Source of the DNA: Flavobacterium cupreum
GTDB lineage: Bacteria; Bacteroidota; Bacteroidia; Flavobacteriales; Flavobacteriaceae
Length of the DNA: 64,000 nt
Assembly: GCF_003996965.1 (NCBI RefSeq)
Contig: NZ_QWDM01000001.1
Span: 496,001-560,000, forward strand
Direction: 5' to 3'
Notes under the pieces: generated by a model
Database searches by the model: none
Told to the model about the DNA's origin: nothing
The model's input: only the letters and a program-made list of their open reading frames with translations
Made by a program: the position numbers and the translations under genes
Shown here: piece after piece, positions 52,861-62,864 of the stretch
Layout of the letters: each line of letters starts with the position of its first letter
Numbering within the stretch: position 1 is the first letter of the stretch

Positions 52861-53903
52861 AAATTAATTTTCAATTCAATTTCAAATACATCTTCAAACG
52901 TATGAATCACTAATTTATACTTATCACCATAAGTTAAATCCAATCTTCTTTTAACGTTTGCCAGCCCTATGCCATGAGGCTTTTCCACCTGTACTTTCCG
53001 GAAACTGTTTTCTACTTTTAAAAACAGTTCATTGTCCAGTACGTTTATACTTATAGTAACCCAGCCGGCATGATTGGCAATTCCGTGTTTGAAGGCGTTT
53101 TCAATAAAAGGCAGCAAAAGCAACGGGAATATTGACTTTCCTTCCAGATCTCCTGAGTATTGAAAAGAAAGATCCAGACGATCTGAAAACCTCATTTTCT
53201 CGATATAGATATAGCCTTCCAGATGCCGTATCTCATCTTTCAATAAAACTGTATCAGCACTGGCCTCATATAACATATAATGCATCAAATCAGAAAGTCT
53301 GAGCACCAGCTCCGGCGCTTTTTCTGAATTTTTAAGAGTTAATGCATATAAACTGTTTAAGGTATTGAAAAAGAAATGCGGATTTATCTGGGCTTTCAGG
53401 AGGTTTAATTCAGCTATCTTTTTTTGCTTTTCCATCTCCAGAAATCTTTTTTCCTTATTAACAGAAACCCTCATAATTCTTAGGAGCATTGCCACAACAA
53501 CAATCGGAAAAAACAAAAAACTGTTTCTCAGAATGCGAATACTATTCCAATAGTATTTTATATCGGATTGATAAGACAGCGGATTATAGATTTCGCTCAA
53601 AGGAACCCAGATTACATAACTGCAAAATCGCTGCAAGGCACCACCTGCAAGCAATAGTACAATTAAGGCAATACTATATACGAAGTATTTACCCGTGAAA
53701 TAATACCGGGGCATTAAAACATACAAGTTATAATACGTAAGTAGTATTGCTATCGGTATAATACTAAACATTTCAGGTATTGGCTCCAAAGAAAACCTGT
53801 CCCGGGATTTCCATCCTTCATTTACAACTTCATATAAAACGATGATGACCCAAAAAGACAGATGCCTTAAAAACACAAAATGGGACTGGTATTTATCTTT
53901 CAT
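52857..53903 (-). CDS. LytS/YehU-type sensor histidine kinase
   Basis: 348 residues from the ATG at 53903 (a longer frame starts at 53960). About four membrane helices (about 10-145), a short coiled linker (VNKEKRFLEMEKQKKIAELNLLKAQ), the His_kinase domain with the phospho-His in INPHFFFNTLNSLYAL (about 176) and a HATPase (FIENAFKHGI, PHGIGLANVKRRL). Family is usually cytoplasmic-membrane and pairs with LytTR regulators, as here. Confidence 0.93.
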   Translation of the reverse strand: MKDKYQSHFVFLRHLSFWVIIVLYEVVNEGWKSRDRFSLEPIPEMFSIIPIAILLTYYNLYVLMPRYYFTGKYFVYSIALIVLLLAGGALQRFCSYVIWVPLSEIYNPLSYQSDIKYYWNSIRILRNSFLFFPIVVVAMLLRIMRVSVNKEKRFLEMEKQKKIAELNLLKAQINPHFFFNTLNSLYALTLKNSEKAPELVLRLSDLMHYMLYEASADTVLLKDEIRHLEGYIYIEKMRFSDRLDLSFQYSGDLEGKSIFPLLLLPFIENAFKHGIANHAGWVTISINVLDNELFLKVENSFRKVQVEKPHGIGLANVKRRLDLTYGDKYKLVIHTFEDVFEIELKINL

Positions 53904-54220
53904 AGGATAAAAATAAAAATTCTTTTCGACAAATTTCTTACCTGTCCTCCAATACAGCATTAAAGACCGTGAATTGCGTATTTATCGTCGTTAATTGGTT
54001 TCGATAAAAAGCAAATCATTGCATTACAACAACATATGACTACAAAGTAATCATCAGATAAAAATCTAAAGCTGACTAACCGTATTCACAGATTATAGTG
54101 AAGTACGAAATACAGACAAATTATTTTACCTTAGAATTGAAATAAATACAGGCGGTAGTACCCATTAAAAAAAAGAGCTTATTTTTAAGAAAGGAAAAAT
54201 AACACTGTAGTGCTGAATAA
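53904..54220. other. Intergenic region between AraC and histidine kinase genes
   Basis: 317 bp, AT-rich. I see no ORF, strong hairpin or convincing promoter box, although it must contain the kinase operon promoter. Confidence 0.4.
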
Positions 54221-55201
54221 TCATTTACTTAATTGCGCGTATCTTTTTGGCTTAAACCCAATATGTTTTTCAAACATGCGTGAAAAATGGCTTAGGTTTG
54301 AAAACCCCATAATATAGCCCACCTGAGAGACAGAGATTCTTTCCTCACGTATCATATCTGCAGCTTGTCGCATTCGGAAGGATTGATAATAATTATAAAT
54401 ACTATCGCCAAAAACCTGTTTGAACAAATTTTGCAGTTTAGACTTACTCATGCCTGAAAACAAAACCAGGTCTTCTAATCTTGGAGGCTCATTAATATTT
54501 TGGAGAATTTTATCCCTGACCCGATACATAATTTTTACATCGGCAGCGTTTATACTCGCCAATGAAGTTTCATTTCGTTTCAATAATTCGACCAGCAATA
54601 AATAAATTAAAAGCTCTGCCTTAGCCCTAAAGTAAAGTCCCTGCAATTGATCGGGTACGTTCGCATTTACAATCTTGGCAGCAAGCTCCTGCATTTCGGG
54701 TGAGACAATCTCCTCAAACAGAAAGGATTGTTCACCTGAAACAATGGTTTGTATTAAATTACTATTTTCCTGAGAATTAAGAAGTTCTTTTAAATAATCC
54801 GAATAAATTGCTATAACGATCGAACTGGTTTTCATACCTGCAGGCAGAATTATTTCCCGATCCAGACTAACACTGCTAATTAAGGCAGAAGGGAGATTGA
54901 TTTTTGATGTCAAAAGACCTGAAGTATTATTTTCTTTATAGTGATCAGTTTTAAATATATTATGAAAAGCAATAATAATCAGATTTTTATCATTCTCAAT
55001 ATTCTCGCGAATGACACGCCTTTCCTTCTTTAATTCAAAATTGCGAATAAAAACCTGCATTTTGTGATTGATTTTCAGACGGCGAATATACCCGGAGCCT
55101 ATTTCTGCCGGAAAGTTTAAGACTCCGTTTTCAAGGGGAACACCGAAAGACCTGGCAAGAAGGTTGATAAGGGCACCTTCCTCAATGTCATTAAAATCCA
55201 T
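54221..55201 (-). CDS. AraC family transcriptional regulator
   Basis: 326 residues from the ATG at 55201, preferred because a TATATTTG promoter lies 31 bp upstream, inside the longer frame. The N-terminal 200 residues have no recognised effector motif (VSGEQSFLFEEIVSPEMQELAAKI resembles FrmR-unrelated cupin-less AraCs). The C-terminal HTH covers about 230-325 (LVLFSGMSKSKLQNLFKQVFGDSIYNYYQSFRMRQA, VSQVGYIMGFSNLSHFSRMFEKHIGFKPKRY). It resembles siderophore- or polysaccharide-responsive AraCs in length. Confidence 0.9.
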   Translation of the reverse strand: MDFNDIEEGALINLLARSFGVPLENGVLNFPAEIGSGYIRRLKINHKMQVFIRNFELKKERRVIRENIENDKNLIIIAFHNIFKTDHYKENNTSGLLTSKINLPSALISSVSLDREIILPAGMKTSSIVIAIYSDYLKELLNSQENSNLIQTIVSGEQSFLFEEIVSPEMQELAAKIVNANVPDQLQGLYFRAKAELLIYLLLVELLKRNETSLASINAADVKIMYRVRDKILQNINEPPRLEDLVLFSGMSKSKLQNLFKQVFGDSIYNYYQSFRMRQAADMIREERISVSQVGYIMGFSNLSHFSRMFEKHIGFKPKRYAQLSK

Positions 55202-55231
55202 TAAATTGTTTTTGAAGCAGTTAATTTTGTC

Positions 55232-55259
55232 CAAATATAACCAATTAAAAAAAGGCAAA
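55232..55259 (-). promoter_or_regulatory. Promoter of the AraC gene at 55201
   Basis: Minus-strand -7 box TATATTTG (55232-55239) with a TTTG at 55256-55259 as -33 element, 16-bp spacer. Confidence 0.5.
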
Positions 55260-55324
55260 TAACGAATTACCACATACAACTATTAATTAACAATATACAG
55301 ACATTTTTAACTTAAATCATTGCA

Positions 55325-55332
55325 TAATTTTG
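55325..55332 (+). promoter_or_regulatory. -7 promoter box (TAATTTTG) of the TIG lipoprotein gene
   Basis: Exact TAnnTTTG match 118 bp before the ATG at 55451, giving a leader of about 110 nt. Confidence 0.45.
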
Positions 55333-55450
55333 CAGCGTAAAATTTAAAAAATACAGCAAAATTTCCGAATATAAACCCCTAAAATCAATAAAGATTAAAA
55401 TTAACTGGCCATTAATTTAATCTGAAGACTTCAAAAACAAAAAAATACCC

Positions 55451-56404
55451 ATGAAAAATAGATTCGTTTTTACAGCACTTACTTTCTCTGCCTTATTTAT
55501 TACAGCCTGCTCCGGTAGTGATGACAACTTAGCTCCCGTAGCACAAGAGCCAATCAAGCCAGATCCGCCTGTCGTGGTCGCTCCGCCTGTTGCTGTTCCT
55601 GCTGCAACTTTTACCGACTTCTCTCCAAAAAATGCTTATTTAGGCGATGTTATAACCATCTATGGTACAAACCTTGACAAAAACCTGAAACTTCTTAGTG
55701 CGAGTATTGGAGGCGTGGAAACTACGATTACAAGTGCCACATCAACCTCTGCAACAGTAATAATTCCTGACGACCTTAACAGTGAATCGGCTAAAATAAC
55801 ACTTACTACTGCAGGGCAGGAAACTCCGCTTGTCTCTAAGGAAGATTTCCATCTAAATGCTCCGGTTATCAGTTCGATTTCCTACTCGAAAGGTTTTGCG
55901 GGACAACAGGTAACCATTAAAGGGAAAGGATTTAGAAATTCCTATCATATTGGTCAGGTCTCTTTTAACGGAGCAGATATTGAGGCGAGTTTAACAAATG
56001 TGGGAAACACTGAAGTTTCCATGAGTGTTCCAAAAGGACTTCCTTCAGGAAAATATCCGATAAGTGTCACCATAGCCGGAATGAAAGCTACAGCTTCCGA
56101 TTTATTTGAAATAATAGTACCGACTATTACTGCTATTACTCCCACTACAGGAGCTCAATATACTAAAATGACCATCACAGGAACAAATCTAAAGGATATC
56201 TATGGAATAGGAGTGCCAACGATCGTAAGCTTTACAGATGCTGCAACCAATACAGGAAGTACAACCGGCACTATCTGGACTTCAGAAGAAAATAAAATAG
56301 TGGTAGATATGCCCCGTTTACTCGAAGGACATACCTATAAAGTTAGAGTTCTTGTCGTGAGAAGTCAGGTAGAGGCGCCTACTACTTTTACTTATAAAAA
56401 GTAA
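55451..56404 (+). CDS. IPT/TIG-repeat lipoprotein
   Basis: 317 residues: lipobox FITAC (Cys20), a Pro/Val-rich linker (about 30-55) and three IPT/TIG immunoglobulin-like domains (about 56-140, 141-226, 227-316), each opening with a P-x-x-[AG]-x-x-G-x-x-[IV]-T-I pattern (SPKNAYLGDVITIYG, SYSKGFAGQQVTIKG, TPTTGAQYTKMTITG). Likely a surface binding or adhesion lipoprotein; no SusCD genes adjoin it, so a glycan role is not established. Divergent from the AraC gene. Confidence 0.88.
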   Translation: MKNRFVFTALTFSALFITACSGSDDNLAPVAQEPIKPDPPVVVAPPVAVPAATFTDFSPKNAYLGDVITIYGTNLDKNLKLLSASIGGVETTITSATSTSATVIIPDDLNSESAKITLTTAGQETPLVSKEDFHLNAPVISSISYSKGFAGQQVTIKGKGFRNSYHIGQVSFNGADIEASLTNVGNTEVSMSVPKGLPSGKYPISVTIAGMKATASDLFEIIVPTITAITPTTGAQYTKMTITGTNLKDIYGIGVPTIVSFTDAATNTGSTTGTIWTSEENKIVVDMPRLLEGHTYKVRVLVVRSQVEAPTTFTYKK

Positions 56405-56624
56405 TATAGCCTGATAAAAAACCTTAGCCGTTAACTACTAGGGAACTATTTATAAATAGTTCCTTAGCTATACGGTGAGGTAATCCATTACCGAGAATTC
56501 GACGTACTAAACTTTTTTTACAAAAAAGCAAAAAAACAGATCCGATAATACAAACCACATGCTTCCCTCAGGATAGTCATGGCGGATTTCTGTTGCTGAA
56601 AGTTAAAACCCCAAATCATCCCAA

Positions 56625-57422
56625 ATGAAAACACCATTCAAAAAAATCAGTTTAATTCTTTTAATATCCTCACTATTAATTTCCTGTACCACTACTGAAA
56701 GTCACAATGATACTAATGCAGCGACAGAGTTCCCGGAAAATATCATCAGCTATGAATTTCCTTTAGGAACGACAAATCTTTTAGGGCAGACTCCAATTGA
56801 CGTGAATACTTTCACGACCACAAAAATTAACACAACAGATCCTGTTATTCATTATGGTTCAATTTTGTTAAGCAGTGTTGAAAATACCAGCGAAAATTTA
56901 AAGATCAACTTGTCTGCGGCTGAAAGTACCGAGAATTATATTACCATAAAAGGACACAAATACGAATTACAACAATTCCATTTTCACAGGCACAGTGAGC
57001 ACAAAATAAACGGAGAATACAGCACAATGGAAATTCATTTTGTTCATAAATCATCCACGGGAGCGTATGCCGTTTTAGGTATCCTGGTTAAGAATGGAGA
57101 AGTAAGCCCTTCTTTACAGGTACTTTTCAATGCTTCCCCTTCGCATGAAGGAATAAACTCCGTACCAAATCACCTCAATATTAATACTTTATTACCGCAA
57201 GACATCAGCAGCTATTATACGTACAGCGGATCTCTGACTACACCAAATGTAGACCTTACACCAAATCAGGGACCTTTGACATGGGTATTATTCAAAAACA
57301 CGATTTCCCTTAGCCCAGGTCAGCTGGAAGATTATTCCTTAAAATATGAGGAAGAAAATTTCAGGGTTATTCAGCCATTGAATAACAGAACCGTTTATGA
57401 AAATAAAAAAAATAATTACTAA
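56625..57422 (+). CDS. Alpha-type carbonic anhydrase, lipoprotein
   Basis: 265 residues. Lipobox LLISC (Cys21) predicts attachment to the envelope. Zinc ligands His119 and His121 (LQQFHFHRHSEH) and His138 (MEIHFVHK) are in place, with QTPID near 55-59. The usual LTTPPCTEGVTW segment reads LTTPNVDLTPNQGPLTW: the first Thr-Thr-Pro remains, but the second Pro and Cys are lost and residues are inserted. Expected to hydrate CO2 outside the inner membrane. Eighteen bp before an APC permease gene. Confidence 0.9.
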   Translation: MKTPFKKISLILLISSLLISCTTTESHNDTNAATEFPENIISYEFPLGTTNLLGQTPIDVNTFTTTKINTTDPVIHYGSILLSSVENTSENLKINLSAAESTENYITIKGHKYELQQFHFHRHSEHKINGEYSTMEIHFVHKSSTGAYAVLGILVKNGEVSPSLQVLFNASPSHEGINSVPNHLNINTLLPQDISSYYTYSGSLTTPNVDLTPNQGPLTWVLFKNTISLSPGQLEDYSLKYEEENFRVIQPLNNRTVYENKKNNY

Positions 57423-57439
57423 CTAATTAAATAGAATCC

Positions 57440-58876
57440 ATGGAAAAAGAACCAGGTCAGCTAAAAATGAAAAACGAACTCGGCCTGCTTGATGCTACAA
57501 TGCTGGTAGCAGGCTCTATGATAGGTTCGGGCATCTTTATTGTAAGTGCGGATATTACCCGGAATATAGGATCAGCGGGCTGGCTTATTGCCCTCTGGGT
57601 ACTTACCGGTTTTATGACATTAACAGCTGCTTTAAGTTATGGAGAATTAAGCAGTATGTTTCCTAATGCAGGCGGTCAGTACGTTTATTTAAAAGAATCG
57701 TACAACAAACTAATCGCTTTTTTATACGGGTGGAGTTTTTTCTCGGTAATTCAAACCGGAACTATTGCCGCTGTAGGTGTTGCTTTTAGCAAATTTACGG
57801 CATACCTCATCCCTGCTTTTAGCGAAGATAATATTTTACTGGATCTGAATTTTATCAAAATTAGTGCTGCTCAGGTGGTATCAATTGGACTCATTGTCTT
57901 GCTGACGTTTATAAATACCAGAGGAGTAAAAGGAGGTAAAATCATTCAGAACACCTTTACCTTAACTAAATTATTAAGCCTGTTTGGATTGGTTGGCTTT
58001 GGATTTTTGGCGATAAAGGGAGACGTATGGGATGCTAACTGGAGTAATCCCTGGACTATTCATAATTTAAATAGTGACGGCAGCTTTACCAATTTGACTA
58101 TGGGGGCAGCTATGGGGGCAATAGCCACTGCAATGGTGGGCACTATTTTTAGCAGTGATGCCTGGAATAATGTAACCTTTATTGCCGGTGAAATGAAAAA
58201 CCCCAAACGTGATGTAGCCATAAGCCTGGCTTTGGGAACGCTTATTGTCACTATCATTTATGTATCGGCTAACATTGTTTACACAGGCGTATTACCTTTG
58301 CATGAGATTGCCACAGCCGAAAAAGACCGTGTTGCCGTTGCCGCATCAAATGTGATATTCGGAAATATGGGCACTTATGTTATTGCTGTTATGATCATGA
58401 TAGCCACTTTTGGCTGTAACAACGGTTTGATACTTTCGGGAGCAAGAGTATATTATACAATGGCCAAAGATGGATTGTTCTTTAAACGTACTGCTGTTCT
58501 TAACAAACATGGTGTTCCTCAATTTGGGTTATGGATACAATGCCTGGTAGCTTCCATATTATGCCTGAGCGGCAGGTATGGGGATTTGCTGGATATGATC
58601 TCATTTGTGGTCGTTATCTTTTATGTACTGACCATCATAGGTATCTATATATTACGTGTCAAACGCCCCGATGCAGCACGACCGTACAAGGCTCTTGGAT
58701 ATCCGGTTTTACCTGCTCTCTATATTATAATGGGAATAGCATTTTGTACGCTTTTGATACTATACAAACCACAATTTACATGGCCGGGATTAATTATCGT
58801 GCTGATAGGCGTACCTATATATTATTATATGGAGCGAAGCAATAAAGAAATAGAGGATATACCCTCTGATATCTAA
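57440..58876 (+). CDS. APC family amino acid permease
   Basis: 478 residues with about 12 membrane helices. The N-terminal motif MLVAGSMIGSGIFIVSADI contains the substrate-binding GSGIF bend of the amino acid-polyamine-organocation family, and the helix 6 region is present (GAIATAMVGTIFSSDAWNNV). It is 17 bp after the carbonic anhydrase gene, so probably one transcript. Substrate not assignable. Confidence 0.93.
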   Translation: MEKEPGQLKMKNELGLLDATMLVAGSMIGSGIFIVSADITRNIGSAGWLIALWVLTGFMTLTAALSYGELSSMFPNAGGQYVYLKESYNKLIAFLYGWSFFSVIQTGTIAAVGVAFSKFTAYLIPAFSEDNILLDLNFIKISAAQVVSIGLIVLLTFINTRGVKGGKIIQNTFTLTKLLSLFGLVGFGFLAIKGDVWDANWSNPWTIHNLNSDGSFTNLTMGAAMGAIATAMVGTIFSSDAWNNVTFIAGEMKNPKRDVAISLALGTLIVTIIYVSANIVYTGVLPLHEIATAEKDRVAVAASNVIFGNMGTYVIAVMIMIATFGCNNGLILSGARVYYTMAKDGLFFKRTAVLNKHGVPQFGLWIQCLVASILCLSGRYGDLLDMISFVVVIFYVLTIIGIYILRVKRPDAARPYKALGYPVLPALYIIMGIAFCTLLILYKPQFTWPGLIIVLIGVPIYYYMERSNKEIEDIPSDI

Positions 58877-58912
58877 TTAACGCAGGTCTGAAGTTCTGCA
58901 TTTCCATTAGGA

Positions 58913-58968
58913 AAAGGTTTGTTTTGAATTTCTTTTTTATAAAAAAAGGGATCACAAAACAAACCTTT
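58913..58968. terminator. Shared hairpin between permease and GH92 genes
   Basis: Perfect 13-bp inverted repeat (58913-58925 and 58956-58968) with AT-rich loop between convergent genes. T runs are weak, so function as terminator is likely but not certain. Confidence 0.55.
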
Positions 58969-58980
58969 ACTGCGTTTCTG

Positions 58981-61161
58981 TTATTTGGTAATTACCTGTA
59001 TTTCTCCACCGGTTTTGAATAAATCGTGGGGCACAAAATAACCGTCCATCTTAGCGCCATTTACTTTTATTGCTTCCAGATTTCTTTGCCCATTCGGATT
59101 TTTGATGGTTACTTTTTTGCCTTCGGGTGTTGTCCAGGCTATCTCTTTAAAAAGGGGTACCGTTACCAGATACTCCGGATCGGCAGGAGATAAAGGATAG
59201 AGTCCGAGCGCACCAAATACATACCACGAAGACATTTCGCCGGCATCATCCATACCGCACATAGCCAGTTTTTCCGGCCCGATGCCGTACATGGTTTCTA
59301 ATATTTCATCTATTCTCTTTTGAGATTTTTCCGGTTTATTGACAAAATAATACGAAAATGGCGCTTCGTGGTCCGGTTGGTTACCATGACAATATTGTCC
59401 GATAAAACCAGAGATGTTCCAGGCAATATATTCCGGGTTCCATGGTTTTGTAAACAATTCATCCAATTTTGCTTCAAAAGGTTTAGCCCCTCCGTAAAGC
59501 TTCACCAGTCCCTTCATATCATGAGGCACATAAAAAGACACCTGCCAGGCATTTGCTTCCCTGTACATATATTCATAATAGGGAAATTCAGGATTAAAGG
59601 GTGTGATCCATTTTCCGTCTTCGAGTCTTCCTCTCATAAAAGAAGTAGACTTATCAAATACGTTTGCGTAGTTTTTTGATCGTTTAACCAAATCATTATA
59701 ATGTTCAGTATCGTTCAGTTCTTTGGCCAATAAGGAAAGGGCATGATCATCATACGCATATTCCAGGGTTTTGGTAACTCCGGCGTGCGCTTTGGTTTCT
59801 ATTTTCGGATCTTTGATGTCCGGTTCTGAAATATATCCTTTCGCAATATATTCTGAAATAAACGGTCTGGTCCCTCCTTCTTTATAGGCATTGTTGAGTA
59901 GTAAGGCATAAGCTTTTTTTACATCATAATTCCTGATTCCTCTCATATAAGAACCTGCAATATAGGATGCTGCATGATCTCCATGAAAAAATGTCGGCAT
60001 AAAACCTTTAATTTCTCCTTCGTTAATCATCGAGCTAATAATATCACCTGTGACCTCCGGGGAAAAAATACTCAGCAAAACCAGCTTATTTCTGTAATCA
60101 TCCCACAATGAAGGAAGTGTGTAATACTGGTAATTTTCTTTTCTGACCTTCCCGGCTTCATCTGTAAATTGTCCGTTTACATCACTTCGCAAAGCCGGCC
60201 ATAAAAACGATCGGTACAGCATGCTGTAAAACATTACATTTTGCTGTTCACTGCCGCCTTTTACCTGAATTTTAGAAAGCAGGTTTTCCCATTTTGTGCT
60301 TCCTTCTTCAAAAACTTTGGCAAGGTTTTTATCGCCAACCTCAGCTTTTAAATTTTCAGTGGCATTTGCTGTACTCACAAACGATAAGGCTATTTTAACG
60401 GTTACAGGTTTAGTGTCTCCGTCTTTAATATGTACTAAGGCATAACCGTCGCTTTTCGTCACATCTTTTACATCCAGTTTAGCTATCGGACTGCTGAATG
60501 TGGCATAAAAATATATTTTTTCGCCTCCTGTTCTTTGAAAACCGCTTACGGCATTTGAACCTTCCTCCCTGATCTGCCAGTCGTCTACATGATTATTAGC
60601 CCTCCCGAGATCAAAAAGTACCTTTCGTCCTTTGTTGTTTTTAAAAGTATATTCGTGTACGCCGCAATGCAGGGTTGAACTGAGTTTTACCTGTACATTA
60701 TAGTCTTTTAAATATACTTCATAATAGGCCGGACTTGCTTTTTCCTGATCGTGGCCAAAAGACGATTTGTACGGAAAAGATGCGCCGTCGGAAACTGGCA
60801 GAAGCGGAATATGGCAGAGGTTCCAATGGCCTTTATTGGTATGTGTAAATCCTAAAATTTCAGTGTCTTCGTATTCGTATCCTGCCCCGGATCTGTATTT
60901 TGTCATCGGACTTAACTGTACCATTGCATTGGGTACAGATGAACCCGGAAAAACTAATCCCGCCCACACGCGCATATCTGCAGGCGGCGGATAACCAATT
61001 ATCTTGGTATCCAGTAAAGGAGCGGTTCCGATAAACGGATTTACCAGGGCTGTATATTTTCCTTTGGCAAGACCTCCTCCCGGTTTCTGCGCTGCCGCAT
61101 TAAAGCTAAAAAACGATATGGAAACGACTGCCAGAACGATATTCCTGTTAAATTTTATCAT
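58981..61161 (-). CDS. GH92 alpha-mannosidase
   Basis: 726 residues with a signal peptide (about 1-25, FNAAAQ). Calcium-dependent inverting exo-alpha-mannosidase fold of family GH92: N-terminal beta-sandwich (VNPFIGT, PGSSVPNAMVQLSP), linker and (alpha/alpha)6 barrel with the signature HGNQPDHEAPFSYYFVN and GMDDAGEMSSWYVFGALGLYPLSPADPEY near the C-terminus. GH92 enzymes usually release mannose from alpha-1,2 or related linkages in yeast mannan or N-glycans. 32 bp after the GH125 gene, same operon. Confidence 0.95.
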   Translation of the reverse strand: MIKFNRNIVLAVVSISFFSFNAAAQKPGGGLAKGKYTALVNPFIGTAPLLDTKIIGYPPPADMRVWAGLVFPGSSVPNAMVQLSPMTKYRSGAGYEYEDTEILGFTHTNKGHWNLCHIPLLPVSDGASFPYKSSFGHDQEKASPAYYEVYLKDYNVQVKLSSTLHCGVHEYTFKNNKGRKVLFDLGRANNHVDDWQIREEGSNAVSGFQRTGGEKIYFYATFSSPIAKLDVKDVTKSDGYALVHIKDGDTKPVTVKIALSFVSTANATENLKAEVGDKNLAKVFEEGSTKWENLLSKIQVKGGSEQQNVMFYSMLYRSFLWPALRSDVNGQFTDEAGKVRKENYQYYTLPSLWDDYRNKLVLLSIFSPEVTGDIISSMINEGEIKGFMPTFFHGDHAASYIAGSYMRGIRNYDVKKAYALLLNNAYKEGGTRPFISEYIAKGYISEPDIKDPKIETKAHAGVTKTLEYAYDDHALSLLAKELNDTEHYNDLVKRSKNYANVFDKSTSFMRGRLEDGKWITPFNPEFPYYEYMYREANAWQVSFYVPHDMKGLVKLYGGAKPFEAKLDELFTKPWNPEYIAWNISGFIGQYCHGNQPDHEAPFSYYFVNKPEKSQKRIDEILETMYGIGPEKLAMCGMDDAGEMSSWYVFGALGLYPLSPADPEYLVTVPLFKEIAWTTPEGKKVTIKNPNGQRNLEAIKVNGAKMDGYFVPHDLFKTGGEIQVITK

Positions 61162-61193
61162 GTTATAAAAATTTAAAACGTGTTACAACTAAA

Positions 61194-62623
61194 TTATAGC
61201 TCCAGTAATTTCGGATGTTTTTGATAGGTATCCCACAACAATTCGCCAAACAATGTATTCGTCCAGGCAAACCAGGATCTTGTGAAATTTTTAGCATCGT
61301 CTTTGTGAAAAGATTCATGCATAAATCCGGTATCGCCATGGGATGCCTTGAGCATTTTGATGCACTCCTTTATTTCATTTTGATCTGAGGTGGTGTAGGC
61401 ACGCATGACAAGCGACATGGGCCAGATCATATCCATTCCCACGTGCGGGCCTCCCACTCCTTCGGCTACTTTTCCCTTAAAGAAAAACGGATTATCTTCT
61501 GAAAGCACAAATTTCTGGTGTTTTGATATATCGGATCATTAATGTCAATGGCATCTAAATATGGAAGGCTTAACAAGCTGGGCACATTGGAATCGTCCAT
61601 TACTAAATGACCTCCAAAACCATCTGTTTCAAAAGCAAAAATATCGCCGTATTTAGGATGTTTCACTACTGCATGTTCTCTAATGGCTTTTTCGACTTCG
61701 TTTCCTAATGCTCTTAATTCCTGCGCTGTAGCCTTGTCTTTTTGAATCGTTTCGAGCATTTCTGCCGCTTGTTTCATACTTGCTACGATAAAGAAATTGG
61801 AAGGAATCAGAAAAGAAAAAACGGTAGCATCGTCACTTGGCCTGAAGGCAGAACAAACCAAACCAACCGGTTTAACAGGATATCCGTACCCTTTTAACGG
61901 TCGCGTATCTGTTGCAAATTGCGTGGTTCTTTGAAAGGTGTACGGATTTTTACCGTCTTTTTGCTGCTGCTCCTTAAATACTTTCAACGTTGTTTTGATG
62001 GCTTTCACCCAGTTTTCATCAAATGGGGAAGTGTCTTCGGTATTTTTCCAGTAATTATAAGCGAGCCTGATGGGGTAGCAAAGCGAATCTATTTCGTATT
62101 TTCTTTCGTGAACTCCGGGTTTCATATCCGTATGGTCTGTGGTCCACTCGCCTTTTTTATCAGGATCGTTGTAAAATGCGTTGGCATACGGATCTTTCAG
62201 GATATATTCCGTCTGCCTGTTTATCACACCGGCAATCAGATTTTTTAGTTTTGCATCTTTACCGGCAAAAGCCATATACGGCCATACCTGAGCAGAACTA
62301 TCCCTTAGCCACATGGCATCAATATCTCCTGTGATTACGTAGGTATCCGGTCTTCCGTTTTTTTGCGAATAGGTTACGGTAGTATCAAGGGTGTTTGGAA
62401 AACAATTATTAAATAGCCATCCGAGTTCTTTATCTTTTACGTTTTTCTGGAATTCGGCAATTGTTTTTTCGATAAAATCACTTTCAAAATTCCTTTTGCC
62501 TTTTGCAACCCGCACAACAGGAAAATCTTTGATTACTTTGGTTCCTGCCACTATTTCCATTGGATCTATAAGCGCTAAGCTGCCAAATAAGGCTGCATTT
62601 TGGATGAATTTTCTTCTTTGCAT
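61194..62623 (-). pseudogene. GH125 exo-alpha-1,6-mannosidase, frameshifted
   Basis: Two overlapping frames together encode one GH125 protein. The N-terminal part from 62623 has a twin-arginine-like signal (QRRKFIQNAA), VTGDIDAMWLRDSSAQVWPYM and GFGGHLVMDDSNVPSLLSLPYL, then runs out of frame after QNTR. The second frame, ending at 61194, continues with the expected LSEDNPFFFKGKVAEGVGGPHVG and FHKDDAKNFTRSWFAWTNTLFGELLWD. One missing base in the AAATTT run at 61509-61514 explains it; restoring an A gives QNTRKFVLSEDN. It could be a real inactivating mutation or a sequence error. Family role: removes alpha-1,6-mannose. Confidence 0.88.
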
Positions 62624-62796
62624 TATGGTATATTTTTAAAATTTTAGAGGTCTTGTGAAATAGTAAGGCATTCACGACACATTTCTCTTTCTCTTATTTA
62701 TTGAATTAATGACTTCTTTGTTATTCCTTTGAGTTCATTAGAATTTTTTATTTTTTGAAAGTACAGAAAGTATTTTCTACTGAACAGTTAACAGCA

Positions 62797-62827
62797 TAAA
62801 ACCCGAAGGCTGTTTATTTCCTTCGGG
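62797..62827 (-). terminator. Terminator after the GH76 gene
   Basis: Perfect 8-bp GC-rich stem (CCCGAAGG/CCTTCGGG, arms 62802-62809 and 62820-62827), 10-nt loop, followed on minus by TTTTAT. Confidence 0.75.
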
Positions 62828-62864
62828 AATTACAAAAATTACTAATAAAAACTACTTAAATTAC

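Noticed and set aside
56405..56624. Terminator or small gene between the TIG lipoprotein and carbonic anhydrase genes
   Set aside because: A short AACTATTTATAAATAGTT palindrome near 56442-56460 is AT-only with a weak tail; no ORF of note.
59320..59679. 119-codon plus-strand ORF antisense to GH92
   Set aside because: GH92 motifs are continuous on the other strand; no sign of independent coding.
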